This document shows, piece after piece, positions 46,128-55,183 of a DNA stretch of 64,000 nucleotides. Within the stretch, counting starts at the first letter, position 1; each line of letters starts with the position of its first letter. Under the pieces are notes generated by a model. That model was not told the DNA's origin and did no database searches. It was given only the letters and a program-made list of their open reading frames with translations. The DNA lies in assembly GCA_937136455.1 (NCBI GenBank), contig CAKZOO010000066.1, positions 1-64,000 of the forward strand, in the 5' to 3' direction. A program made the position numbers and the translations under genes. This DNA is from an uncultured Flavobacteriaceae bacterium. GTDB taxonomy: Bacteria > Bacteroidota > Bacteroidia > Flavobacteriales > Flavobacteriaceae.

Positions 46128-47391
46128 TTTAAAATTAATATTTGACAGTAATACTTGGCAGGAGATCTTTGGCTCTATTCAAAAAAATAGAACAAGGACC
46201 ATCATCACCATTATTGGAGTCCTTTGGGGTATTTTTGTGTACATAGCGATGTCCGGAGCTGCTAAAGGTTTGGACAATGGTTTTAAAATTACCTTTCAAT
46301 CACTATCGATCAACTCGATGATTGTTTGGGCTCAATCGACTTCTATTCCCTATGAAGGATATAAAACCGGTAGACGTCTTAGTTTAGATTTAGCAGATGT
46401 GGAAGCATTAAAAAAGGCTATTCCAGAAATTAAAGACATCGCTCCTAGAAATGCTCAAGGTAATTTTGGTACTTCTTCCTCTAGAGTTGTCCATGGTCCA
46501 AAGAACGGTCAGTATACCATTTATGCAGACTATCCTGATTTTGCTAATATTATGGCAATGGAAATCTATGATGGTGGTCGATTCATCAATCATGAGGATA
46601 TTGAGCAAAGCAGAAAAGTATGTGTGCTTGGAGAGCGATCAAAAGCTGAATTATTTGAAGAAGATGAAGATCCGATTGGAGCCTATGTTAAAATTGACGA
46701 TGTGTATTTTCAGGTGATAGGTGTCAATAAATACAACAATTCAATAAACTTTAATAACGATAGTGATATCTATATTCCATTTAGCACTTTTAAAAAACTC
46801 TATAATACTGGTGAAAAAGTAGGGTATTTTATCGTAGCAGCTTATGATGATGCTGATGTAGTGCAAGTAGAAAAAGATGTTAAAGCTACGTTGAAACGAA
46901 GACACCGTGTGTCTCCTGATGATGAACGTGCTTTTGGAGGTTTTAATCTTGGAGAAATTTTTAATCGTTTTATGGGATTTGCAGAAGGGATGACCTTTTT
47001 ATCGCTCATTGTTGGAATTGCAACCATTTTGGCTGGAGTCATCGGAATTGGAAACATCTTATTAATATCAGTTAAAGAGCGCACTAAAGAAATTGGTGTT
47101 CGCAGAGCCTTAGGAGCGACTCCAGGAGAGGTGAAGACCTTGATAATCTTGGAATCAATATTCTTAACAGTTGTAGCGGGAATCTTTGGAATTGTACTTG
47201 GAGCAATGGTACTCAATGCTGTAGGAGCTATGACTGAAGGAGGAGATTTTCCATATGCCAATCCTACAGTTCCCATACCCTATGTATTAGGAGCTATGGC
47301 TATCATGATATTATTGGGAACCTTAATTGGAATGATACCAGCTCAAAGAGCAGTAAGTATCAAGCCTATTGACGCCTTAAGAGAAGAATAA
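46120..47391 (+). CDS. ABC transporter permease 2, MacB/FtsX type
   Basis: 423 residues, similar to the previous gene and probably a tandem duplicate: RKN-type N-terminal helix (KNRTRTIITIIGVLWGIFVY), periplasmic domain, then SVKERTKEIGVRRALGATPGEV and the ending AVSIKPIDALREE. The two permeases likely form a heterodimer, unlike the homodimeric MacB of E. coli where ATPase and permease are fused. The adaptor gene starts 42 bases downstream. Confidence 0.93.
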   Translation: MNNLKLIFDSNTWQEIFGSIQKNRTRTIITIIGVLWGIFVYIAMSGAAKGLDNGFKITFQSLSINSMIVWAQSTSIPYEGYKTGRRLSLDLADVEALKKAIPEIKDIAPRNAQGNFGTSSSRVVHGPKNGQYTIYADYPDFANIMAMEIYDGGRFINHEDIEQSRKVCVLGERSKAELFEEDEDPIGAYVKIDDVYFQVIGVNKYNNSINFNNDSDIYIPFSTFKKLYNTGEKVGYFIVAAYDDADVVQVEKDVKATLKRRHRVSPDDERAFGGFNLGEIFNRFMGFAEGMTFLSLIVGIATILAGVIGIGNILLISVKERTKEIGVRRALGATPGEVKTLIILESIFLTVVAGIFGIVLGAMVLNAVGAMTEGGDFPYANPTVPIPYVLGAMAIMILLGTLIGMIPAQRAVSIKPIDALREE

Positions 47392-47433
47392 ATAATAAAT
47401 AAGAACAACATACCTTTATAAACTATAAACAAA

Positions 47434-48573
47434 ATGAAAAAAGTATTAAAATACGCAGGGATAACGATTGGATCAATTGCCATCTTATGGGCAGCTGCCT
47501 TTTTTATTAAATCCAATTCTAAATCAGCTATTGTTTATGAAACCACACAGGCTTTTATTTCTGATGTCGAGAGAAAAACAGTAGCTACTGGAAAAGTTAT
47601 TCCTGAGGATGAAGTAGAAATCAAGCCACAAATCTCTGGAATTATCGATGAAATTTTCTTAGAAGAAGGAGTTCAAGTTAAAGCTGGAGATCTTATTGCA
47701 AGAGTTAAAGTAGTTCCAAACGAACAGACTTTGAATCAAGCTTTGATGCGTGTAAAATCTAGTGAGGTAAACTTAGCTAACTCAGAAATTGAATTTGATC
47801 GCAACAAAAAACTATACGAGAAAAAAGTAATTTCAACTCAGGAATACCTTTCTCAAAAGCTCAGTTATGATCAAGCAGTTCTAACTTTAGAGGATGCGAA
47901 ATCAAATTATGAAATCATCAAATTAGGTTCTACTGGAGGTTCTTCAACAGCTAACACTAATATCAGAGCAACTATTGCTGGTACCATTCTTGAAATACCT
48001 GTTAAAGAAGGTGATCAGGTAATTTTATCCAATACCTTTAATGCAGGTACTACTATTGCAACAATTGCGGATATGAACCATATGATTTTTGAAGGAAAAG
48101 TCGATGAAGGTGAAGTTGGAAAACTCAAAGAGGGAATGCCTCTCGATATCAGTTTAGGTGCTTTAGAAGATGTAAACTTAAAAGCAACATTGCGTTTTAT
48201 CGCTCCAAAAGGAGTTGAAGAACAAGGTGCTGTCAAGTTTAAAATTGAAGGAGATGTAGAAATAGACGGTGACAATTTTATCAGAGCTGGTTATTCTGCA
48301 AATGCATCTTTGGTATTAGAGCGTAAAGAAGGTATTTTAGTAATCCCAGAAGCGGTATTGCAATTTGACAAGAAGACTGATAAACCTTATGTGGAGGTAG
48401 AGACTGAAGATCAAAAATTTGAACGTAGAGACGTTGAAATTGGAATTTCTGATGGATTAAAAGTTGAAATCATTTCTGGAGTTACAGAAGATGATAAAAT
48501 CAAAGTCTGGAATAAGACAGAGCCTTTAAAAATAGGTGATGAGGAAGAGGAAGAAGAAGATCAAGATAATTAA
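47434..48573 (+). CDS. Periplasmic adaptor protein, MacA/HlyD type
   Basis: 379 residues. An N-terminal helix (about 7-26) anchors it. It has the split lipoyl domain with KTVATGKVIPEDEVEIKPQISGIIDEIF at about 50-77, a coiled-coil hairpin (about 100-165), the second lipoyl half (RATIAGTILEIPVKEGDQV), and a beta-barrel domain. The C-terminus is very acidic (a GDEEEEEEDQDN tail), unusual for the family. It bridges the permeases to the TolC-like protein encoded next. Confidence 0.92.
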   Translation: MKKVLKYAGITIGSIAILWAAAFFIKSNSKSAIVYETTQAFISDVERKTVATGKVIPEDEVEIKPQISGIIDEIFLEEGVQVKAGDLIARVKVVPNEQTLNQALMRVKSSEVNLANSEIEFDRNKKLYEKKVISTQEYLSQKLSYDQAVLTLEDAKSNYEIIKLGSTGGSSTANTNIRATIAGTILEIPVKEGDQVILSNTFNAGTTIATIADMNHMIFEGKVDEGEVGKLKEGMPLDISLGALEDVNLKATLRFIAPKGVEEQGAVKFKIEGDVEIDGDNFIRAGYSANASLVLERKEGILVIPEAVLQFDKKTDKPYVEVETEDQKFERRDVEIGISDGLKVEIISGVTEDDKIKVWNKTEPLKIGDEEEEEEDQDN

Positions 48574-48591
48574 TAGTCTAAACTCAAAAAA

Positions 48592-49935
48592 ATGACAAAT
48601 AGAGTTAAAATACTTAGCATCATATGCTTATTAACTGCAACTATCACTTTCGCACAAAAGAAGTGGACCCTTGAAGAGTGTATCGTATATGCAGAGGAAA
48701 ACAACTTGAGTTTAGCACAGTTTGAATTGGATTTTGAAAATACTTCTCTTGAAAAACTTGATGCGATTGGTAATTTCTTACCTAGTTTAAATGCATCGAT
48801 GAGTTCTTCTGGAAATACAGGTTTAGCTTTAGATCCTACGACCAATACTTTAGTGAGTAAAACTATATTTTCTGCAGGTGGAGATCTATCAGCTTCTGTA
48901 ACTGTTTTTGATGGATTAAGGAATCAAAATAGACTTAGAAGAGCTCAAATGAGTCAAATGGCTTCTCAGTATCGATTGGATAACCTCAAAGATGATATTA
49001 GATTAGCTGTTGCCAATGCATATTTACAGATACTATCATCCAAAGAAGCTTTTAATGTTGTTCAAGCTCAATTAAAGATCTCTATGCAGGATTTAGAGCG
49101 CTCTAAAGCACTTAATACCTCTGGAGTGGTTCCGTTGGGTGATGTGTTAGAGATCGAAGCTCAGGTGGCCTCTCAAGAACAACAATTGGTTAATGCTGCA
49201 AATAATGTGTTAATTTCAAAAATAGGTTTAGCTCAATTATTGCAAATTACCGACTATGAAAATTTTGATGTAGCCGATACCATTGTTGAAATCACTGGAA
49301 GTGATATTTTAAATCACAGTCCTAAAGAGATTTACAACAAAGCTGTAGCTTTTAGATCAGATATCAAATTGGCTGAAATCAGTGTTGATATTGCTGAGAA
49401 GGACTTGGATATCGCTAAAGGCTCTCGTTCACCAAGTATTGGTGCTTTTGTCAATTACAACACCCGTTATTCAGATCAAAACTTTGATCCTTTAACAGGA
49501 GATTTAATTTCTTTAAGAGAGCAATTGTATTCAAATGATGGTATCTCTTATGGAGCTAGAATGAGTATTCCAATCTTTAATCGATTTAGTGTTCGAAACT
49601 CTGTTAAAAGATCGGAGATCAATGTACTTAAGTCTAAACTACAACTCAATCAACAAAAGTTAGACCTTGAATCCAATGTCAATCAAGCCTATGCTGATGT
49701 TGAAGGAAACTACAAATCCTTTGTCGCTGCAGAAAAAGCTTTGAAGGCAAGACAAACTGCTTTTGTGTACTCAAAAGAACGATTCGATGTAGGACTTATG
49801 AATGCCTTTGATTTTTCTCAGGCTCAATCGAGAGTGGATAATGCACAAGCTGAATACATCAGATCCAAGTACAATTATATCTTTAAACTAAAAGTATTAG
49901 AGTACTATTTTGGATTACCTTTGTCGATGGATTAA
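48592..49935 (+). CDS. TolC-family outer membrane efflux protein
   Basis: 447 residues. A signal peptide ends at ITFAQ (about residue 21). Two OEP repeats, each with long helices, are visible: WTLEECIVYAEENNLSLAQ at the start of the first and KEIYNKAVAFRSDIKLAEISVDIAEKDL in the second. FDFSQAQSRVDNAQAEYIRSKYNYIFKLKVLEYYFGLPL is a typical end. It forms the outer-membrane channel of the export system. The substrate cannot be told from sequence. Confidence 0.93.
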   Translation: MTNRVKILSIICLLTATITFAQKKWTLEECIVYAEENNLSLAQFELDFENTSLEKLDAIGNFLPSLNASMSSSGNTGLALDPTTNTLVSKTIFSAGGDLSASVTVFDGLRNQNRLRRAQMSQMASQYRLDNLKDDIRLAVANAYLQILSSKEAFNVVQAQLKISMQDLERSKALNTSGVVPLGDVLEIEAQVASQEQQLVNAANNVLISKIGLAQLLQITDYENFDVADTIVEITGSDILNHSPKEIYNKAVAFRSDIKLAEISVDIAEKDLDIAKGSRSPSIGAFVNYNTRYSDQNFDPLTGDLISLREQLYSNDGISYGARMSIPIFNRFSVRNSVKRSEINVLKSKLQLNQQKLDLESNVNQAYADVEGNYKSFVAAEKALKARQTAFVYSKERFDVGLMNAFDFSQAQSRVDNAQAEYIRSKYNYIFKLKVLEYYFGLPLSMD

Positions 49936-49947
49936 AAGTCGATTTTA

Positions 49948-50631
49948 ATGATATTAAATATAGAAACTTCTACGACTAATTGCTCCGTATCTATTGCTGA
50001 TAAGGGGCAATTAATCGTTTTAAAAGAGCTCAATTCCAAGGATTATTCTCATGCGGAACAATTGCATCTCTTCATTGAAGAGGTCATTGAAAAGGCAGGA
50101 ATTCACAAAGAGGATTTAAGTGCAATTGCTGTGAGTAAAGGCCCTGGTTCTTACACGGGTCTTAGAATAGGAGTATCTGCAGCTAAGGGACTTTGTTTTG
50201 CTTTGGATGTGCCACTCATCAGTGTGTCAACGCTTCAAGCATTGGCTAAACAAGTGAAAGCTACAGAAAAAGAGCTCATTGTTTCGCTTTTAGACGCGCG
50301 AAGAGATGAAGTCTATATGAGTGCATATGACGCTGATTACAATGTCAAGAGTCCTGTCGAAGCTAAAGTACTAGAAGTCGATAGCTTTGATCGATTTAAT
50401 GACTTTGATATGATACATTTTATAGGTCCAGGTGCTGAAAAGTGTCAGCGTATAACTCCTATGTCAAATGCAGTATATTACACTCAAGCAGTTCCTTCAG
50501 CAAAGGAAATGGGAGCCATTTCCTGGAATAAGTTCCAAAGATCTGAATTTGAAGATGTAGCTTATTTTGAACCTTTTTATCTCAAGGACTTTGTAGTGAC
50601 TACCAAAAAGAAAAAACAGCCTAATCGATAG
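49948..50631 (+). CDS. tsaB: tRNA threonylcarbamoyladenosine biosynthesis protein TsaB
   Basis: 227 residues. It has the ASKHA-type opening ILNIETSTTNCSVSI, and the signature AIAVSKGPGSYTGLRIGVSAAKGLCFAL (about 52-79). TsaB works with TsaD and TsaE to make t6A37 on tRNAs reading ANN codons. It starts 12 bases after the TolC gene. The 3' end overlaps the convergent mscS-type gene by 11 bases. Confidence 0.95.
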   Translation: MILNIETSTTNCSVSIADKGQLIVLKELNSKDYSHAEQLHLFIEEVIEKAGIHKEDLSAIAVSKGPGSYTGLRIGVSAAKGLCFALDVPLISVSTLQALAKQVKATEKELIVSLLDARRDEVYMSAYDADYNVKSPVEAKVLEVDSFDRFNDFDMIHFIGPGAEKCQRITPMSNAVYYTQAVPSAKEMGAISWNKFQRSEFEDVAYFEPFYLKDFVVTTKKKKQPNR

Positions 50632-51460
50632 CGTGAACCACACGTTGAGGAAATGGAATCTCGATACCTTCCTCGTCAAATCTGCCTTTAAGGTTTTCTA
50701 ACATATCAAAGTGTGCTCCCCAAAAGTCTTCGTTTTTGGCCCAAAAACGCAAGGATAAATCAACAGAACTGTCACCTAAGTTTGCAACAAACACAACTGG
50801 TTCAGGATCGTTTAAGATACGTTCGTCTTTCTCGCAGAGCTCGAGAAGTATTTCTTTAGCTTTTTTGATATTGGAACTGTATCCAATCCCAACTTCAATT
50901 TTATCTCTACGCAGATCTTCAGCGTTGTAATTAACGATGGTGTGATTGGAAAGATCACCGTTTGGAATGATTGCTGATTGATTCCCGAAGGTGTTAATCT
51001 TGGTTGTAAAAATGGTAATTTCTTTTACGGTACCACTGACACCTTGTGCTTCTATATAATCACCAACTTTAAAAGGTTTGAATACTAAGATTAGGACTCC
51101 TCCAGCAAAATTTGAAAGCGATCCTTGTAGTGCCAATCCAACTGCTAAACCAGCGGCACCAACTACTGCAACTAATGAAGACGATTGAACTCCGAGTTGT
51201 GTAATCACTAATACAAAAAGTACTCCTTTGAGTGAAATATTAATAAAACTAGCTAAAAAAGTTTCAAGAGTTTCATCGTAATCTTTTCGATCGAAAAATC
51301 GCTTAACGATTCTATTGATAAAACGTACGACATACATTCCGACAAAAAATATCAGAGCAGCTTTAATAAGATTAGGGCCAATTTCTAAGGCAAGTAAATA
51401 GGCTTGTTCTAAAAACTGCTTTAATTTGCTGGGTTCTAAATACGATTGAATCTGTTCCAT
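50621..51460 (-). CDS. MscS-family mechanosensitive channel
   Basis: 279 residues with three helices: PNLIKAALIFFVGMYVVRFI, the second segment ASFINISLKGVLFVLVITQLG, and the pore helix VVAVVGAAGLAVGLALQGSLSNFAGGVLIL, rich in Gly and Ala like MscS TM3. The beta domain has PFKVGDYIEAQGVSGTVKEITIFTTKI and the C-terminal alpha/beta part ends near IPFPQRVVHAI. It releases solutes after osmotic downshock. It is a single gene convergent with tsaB. Confidence 0.93.
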   Translation of the reverse strand: MEQIQSYLEPSKLKQFLEQAYLLALEIGPNLIKAALIFFVGMYVVRFINRIVKRFFDRKDYDETLETFLASFINISLKGVLFVLVITQLGVQSSSLVAVVGAAGLAVGLALQGSLSNFAGGVLILVFKPFKVGDYIEAQGVSGTVKEITIFTTKINTFGNQSAIIPNGDLSNHTIVNYNAEDLRRDKIEVGIGYSSNIKKAKEILLELCEKDERILNDPEPVVFVANLGDSSVDLSLRFWAKNEDFWGAHFDMLENLKGRFDEEGIEIPFPQRVVHAID

Positions 51461-51519
51461 AAACTACTTGTTTAAAGTATAAAAATACTTAAAAATACAA
51501 TAGGTGTATTAAATGAAAA

Positions 51520-52389
51520 TTATCCGTTAATGGCAACCACTTCAGAGATTTGATCACCGAGGATGTTTTTTAGCATTCCTTCAATTCCATTTTTGAGGGT
51601 TATTGTAGAAGAAGGACATCCACTACAAGCACCTTGAAGAATGACACTTACAACCTTAGTGTCGGTATCGTAGTTGCTAAAGACAATATTTCCACCATCA
51701 CTTGCTACTGCAGGTTTTACCTCTTTGTCGATAATGTCAAAGATTTGTCTGCTAATATCATCCATTTGATCAACCGCTTTTAATTGAGCAGCTTCTTCAA
51801 CAGCTTGCTTACCACTAGCGATAAACGCTCTGATGAGCTCTCTAAGCTCTGTTGTAACATCTTCCCAGTTGGCAATGTCAAATTTGGTAATGGAAACATA
51901 ATTGACATCCATGAAAATTTCTTTGACATAAGGAAGCATAAAGAGTTCTTTAGCTAGAGGTGCCTCTTTGGCTTCATCGATATTTTTGTATTCAAAAACA
52001 GAGGGTACAATGGGTTTGTTAGCTACGAACTTCATCGTTGCAGGGTTAGGTGTGTTTTCTATATAAACGGTTATGGCTTGTTTTGCAGCTGATTCTTCAA
52101 CCACAATAACTTCACCAGAATTCAAATAGTCCTCCAGTTGTTCTTTCACCTCTTCTTGTACATCTTCCCATTCCACCATATCGAACTTTTGAATTCCGAT
52201 AAAAGTCGAAGAGAGGTATACTGCCTTTACGAATGGTAAAAAGAATAATTGTTTTGCCAAAGGAGAATTAGCGGCCTCATCGATATTGTTGAATTCGTAA
52301 TTCTTATTAGGAGATATAAACCCTGTAGACTCAAACTTTACAATGCTTGGGTGTTTGGTTGGAACGATAGTGATATAGTGTTTTTTCAT
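51520..52389 (-). CDS. Nfu/NifU iron-sulfur scaffold with two N-domains
   Basis: 289 residues. Residues 1-90 and 105-195 are two copies of the Nfu N-terminal domain. They share NNIDEAANSPLAKQLFFLPFVKAVY versus KNIDEAKEAPLAKELFMLPYVKEIF and the WEDV motif. Residues about 205-289 form the NifU C-domain with the cluster-binding CSGCPSS loop. The protein carries or delivers 4Fe-4S clusters, which would suit the many Fe-S proteins in this window (ActB, QueG). It is divergent from the gamma carbonic anhydrase gene. Confidence 0.93.
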   Translation of the reverse strand: MKKHYITIVPTKHPSIVKFESTGFISPNKNYEFNNIDEAANSPLAKQLFFLPFVKAVYLSSTFIGIQKFDMVEWEDVQEEVKEQLEDYLNSGEVIVVEESAAKQAITVYIENTPNPATMKFVANKPIVPSVFEYKNIDEAKEAPLAKELFMLPYVKEIFMDVNYVSITKFDIANWEDVTTELRELIRAFIASGKQAVEEAAQLKAVDQMDDISRQIFDIIDKEVKPAVASDGGNIVFSNYDTDTKVVSVILQGACSGCPSSTITLKNGIEGMLKNILGDQISEVVAING

Positions 52390-52403
52390 GATCTAATTTT
52401 GTG

Positions 52404-52411
52404 CAAAATTA
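52404..52411 (-). promoter_or_regulatory. Probable -7 element of the Nfu gene
   Basis: The plus-strand CAAAATTA reads TAATTTTG on the minus strand, an exact TAnnTTTG. It ends 14 bases before the start codon at nt 52389, so the leader is very short. No -33 TTTG at normal distance. Confidence 0.5.
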
Positions 52412-52464
52412 CAAACAATTCACTGAATAGACTCTTAAAGAATCCCCAAAATCAAAGAATCGAT

Positions 52465-52472
52465 TATCTTTG
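52465..52472 (+). promoter_or_regulatory. Probable -7 element of the gamma carbonic anhydrase gene
   Basis: TATCTTTG is an exact TAnnTTTG, 17 bases before the ATG at nt 52490. It shares a 100-base divergent gap with the Nfu -7 element. No clear -33 element is seen. Confidence 0.5.
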
Positions 52473-52489
52473 TATCAGAATCGAAGATT

Positions 52490-53002
52490 ATGATTGTCAA
52501 ATCACTTTTAGAAAAAACACCTCAGTGGGGAAGCGAATGTTTCTTTGCAGAAAACGCAGTCCTTATTGGAGATCTTGAAATGGGTGACCAATGCTCGGTA
52601 TGGTACAACGCTGTCATAAGAGCTGATGTCAATTTCATACGAATGGGAAATAAGGTCAACGTCCAAGATGGAGCTGTGATTCACTGTACTTATCAAAAGT
52701 ATCCTACTATTATCGGCAACAACGTATCTATTGGTCACAATGCTTTGGTGCACGGATGTACGATCAAAGATAATGTGCTCATCGGAATGGGTAGTATCGT
52801 GATGGATGACTGTGTGGTAGAAGAAAATTCAATCATTGCTGCAGGAGCAGTTCTCACTAAAGGCACTCATGTTCCATCAGGCTCTGTTTTTGCAGGAGTT
52901 CCTGCTAAAAAAATAAAAGATATCGACGAGAATCTCTCCAAAGGAGAAATTCAGCGTATCGCAGATAATTATATCAAGTATTCAAGCTGGTATCAACAAT
53001 AA
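52490..53002 (+). CDS. Gamma-carbonic-anhydrase-like hexapeptide protein
   Basis: 170 residues. Left-handed beta-helix rungs with the [LIV]GxxxxI hexapeptide pattern run through residues 20-140. The three zinc-ligand histidines are present: His65 (AVIHCT), His83 (SIGHNA) and His88 (LVHG). RADVNFIRMGNKVNVQDGA is the family signature. Whether it hydrates CO2 is uncertain, since many YrdA/PaaY-like members have the zinc site but weak activity. fabD follows after 19 bases. Confidence 0.92.
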   Translation: MIVKSLLEKTPQWGSECFFAENAVLIGDLEMGDQCSVWYNAVIRADVNFIRMGNKVNVQDGAVIHCTYQKYPTIIGNNVSIGHNALVHGCTIKDNVLIGMGSIVMDDCVVEENSIIAAGAVLTKGTHVPSGSVFAGVPAKKIKDIDENLSKGEIQRIADNYIKYSSWYQQ

Positions 53003-53021
53003 ATAAAACCAAGATAACTAC

Positions 53022-53906
53022 ATGAAAGCATATGTATTTCCAGGCCAGGGAGCTCAATTTCCAGGAATGGCCAAAGATCTTTACGAAAACTACGATATCG
53101 CAAAGGCGATGTTCGACAAGGCTAATGAAATTTTAGGATTTTCCATTACCGATGTGATGTTTGAAGGAACGAAAGAAGATCTTCAACAAACTAAAGTAAC
53201 GCAACCTGCTATTTTTCTTCACTCAGTAGTACTTAGTGCTATTTTAGGAGAACGTTTTAAGCCAGATATGGTTGCTGGTCACTCTTTAGGTGAGTTTTCT
53301 GCTTTAGTAGCCAATAAAACATTAGGTTTTGAAGATGCTCTTAAATTAGTTTACCAAAGAGCTTTAGCAATGCAAGCTGCTTGTGAAGCAACCAAGGGAA
53401 CCATGGCTGCTGTATTAGGATTAGAAGACAAAGTTGTCGAGGACGTATGTGAAGCGACTCCTGGAGTAGTGGTGGCAGCAAATTACAACTGCCCAGGTCA
53501 ATTGGTGATCTCTGGAGCCATCGATCCTGTTACACAAGCCTGTGAATCTTTAAAAGAAGCTGGAGCAAAAAGAGCACTATTATTACCTGTAGGTGGTGCG
53601 TTCCATTCACCTCTTATGGAACCAGCAAGAGAAGATTTAGCAAAAGCCATAGCAGAGACAGAGTTTCAAACCCCTATTTGTCCCGTATATCAAAATACAG
53701 TAGCAGCTGCAGTATCTGATCCAAATCAAATTAAAGAGAATTTGATTGCTCAGCTTACTGCTCCTGTTAAATGGACGCAGTCCGTTCAAGCGATGATTAC
53801 TGATGGAGCTAGTGAATTTATCGAAGTAGGACCCGGTAAAGTACTACAGGGATTGGTTAAAAAAATCAATAGTGATACTATAGCTAGTTCTGCTACTTTA
53901 GAATAG
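53022..53906 (+). CDS. fabD: Malonyl-CoA-[acyl-carrier-protein] transacylase
   Basis: 294 residues. It opens with YVFPGQGAQFPGM. The nucleophile motif is GHSLGEFSALVA (Ser88), and the catalytic His is in GGAFHSPLMEPA. It transfers malonyl from CoA to acyl carrier protein, an early step of fatty acid synthesis. No other fab genes adjoin it. The 3' end overlaps the convergent Nramp-like gene by 9 bases with no terminator. Confidence 0.96.
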   Translation: MKAYVFPGQGAQFPGMAKDLYENYDIAKAMFDKANEILGFSITDVMFEGTKEDLQQTKVTQPAIFLHSVVLSAILGERFKPDMVAGHSLGEFSALVANKTLGFEDALKLVYQRALAMQAACEATKGTMAAVLGLEDKVVEDVCEATPGVVVAANYNCPGQLVISGAIDPVTQACESLKEAGAKRALLLPVGGAFHSPLMEPAREDLAKAIAETEFQTPICPVYQNTVAAAVSDPNQIKENLIAQLTAPVKWTQSVQAMITDGASEFIEVGPGKVLQGLVKKINSDTIASSATLE

Positions 53907-55145
53907 CAATACATAGAAATAATAGAGCGCAAAAAGCGACAAAAATACAATACCTGCATAACTCAACCATTGCAATCCTTTGCTCGGTCTAAGTTCTGCG
54001 GGTATTTTTTTGTCTATGACCAAGGAGTGATTTAAGAGTCCTATTCCCGGAGCCATCATAAAGGATACAAAAGTGGCTATAGCAATTAATACTCCCATAT
54101 TAGCACCAAAGAAATAGACTACTGAAAAACTTACAATCATATGTACCACAAAAAATACATTTAGTAAGGATTTTTTAGGTGTTTTGCGATTTAAAAACAA
54201 GAATTTGACTGTGTCTACACTAATTCTTGCTAAGGCATCATGCGCTGTCATACAGGAGCTAAACATGGTAGCAAAGGCAGCCAGTGCAATAAAGAAATAA
54301 GCCCAGTCTCCTATATGTTGAGTGAATAAAGTGATAAGTTGATCGGCAAAGACCACAGAGCTTCCACTCATTTCATTTCCGGTTCCAAAAAGGGTAAGCC
54401 ATCCAATAACCAAAAAGAAAAGAGAAAGAACAGCCGTTAAAATATACCCAAATTTAAATTCTGATAGTGCCTCTTTAAGTGTTTCTTCTTTGTTGAGTTT
54501 TAGCTTTTCAATACTCCAAAGACTAACCCAGCTTGATGCTTCTACTGCTGTAGGCATCCAGCCCATCAGCGATATTAAAAACAAGATACCCGCTTCATTT
54601 AAAAAGGAAGGAGTTTCAAAATTAGCTACCATAGGAGCTGGCCCTTTGTAAATCACCATGATAGTGGTAACAAAGAGTGATATAAACAAGAGTAAAACTA
54701 TGAGTTTTAAACTTTGTTCTAAAAAGTAATAGCGACCTATAATAAGTACCAAAGTCACAAAGGCAAATAATCCAAAGGTAACCTCTAACATATGATCTCC
54801 GAGTAAAGGGAAGAGTCGAATAAGAAGTCCTGCTGTCACCGTATAAAGTGCTGCTAAAATGGTAAGGGCACTCATTATCGTTGCTAGTGTATATACCCAG
54901 AGATATCCTTTTCCTTTATCTAAATATCCTTCTAAAAGTGACTTTTTAGTGATGTTGGTAAAGCGTATTCCAAATTCAAAGAAGGGGTATTTAAATAAAT
55001 TAGCAAGTAAAATAGGAATGACCATGATCCAGCCATAAGCGGCACCTGCCTTAGTAGATAGTACTAAATGAGAGGTTCCTATTGCCATTGAAGCAAATAA
55101 AATCCCAGGCCCTAGTCGTCTTAAAAAGGTTTGAATACTTCCCAT
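53898..55145 (-). CDS. Divergent Nramp-family transporter
   Basis: 415 residues with about eleven helices and the overall spacing of Nramp proteins (RLGPGILFASMAIG start, KYPFFEFGIRF, and a glycine-rich helix 6 region LISLMGWMPTAVEASSW). The DPGN motif of helix 1, which binds metal in true Nramp proteins, is replaced by AIGTSH, and the MPH motif of helix 6 reads MPTAVE. So the substrate is probably not a typical Mn/Fe ion, or the site is built differently. It is the last gene of the rpoD-side group, 38 bases after the YpdA-like gene. Confidence 0.82.
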   Translation of the reverse strand: MGSIQTFLRRLGPGILFASMAIGTSHLVLSTKAGAAYGWIMVIPILLANLFKYPFFEFGIRFTNITKKSLLEGYLDKGKGYLWVYTLATIMSALTILAALYTVTAGLLIRLFPLLGDHMLEVTFGLFAFVTLVLIIGRYYFLEQSLKLIVLLLFISLFVTTIMVIYKGPAPMVANFETPSFLNEAGILFLISLMGWMPTAVEASSWVSLWSIEKLKLNKEETLKEALSEFKFGYILTAVLSLFFLVIGWLTLFGTGNEMSGSSVVFADQLITLFTQHIGDWAYFFIALAAFATMFSSCMTAHDALARISVDTVKFLFLNRKTPKKSLLNVFFVVHMIVSFSVVYFFGANMGVLIAIATFVSFMMAPGIGLLNHSLVIDKKIPAELRPSKGLQWLSYAGIVFLSLFALYYFYVLLF

Positions 55146-55183
55146 AAATTAGTTTGTTTGATATGGGATTCAATTTAAGCAAA

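Noticed and set aside
46842..47276. A 144-residue antisense frame inside the second permease, and similar ones in other membrane genes.
   Set aside because: The sequence is Pro/Ser/Ile-rich without any family pattern and lies fully inside a well-supported gene.
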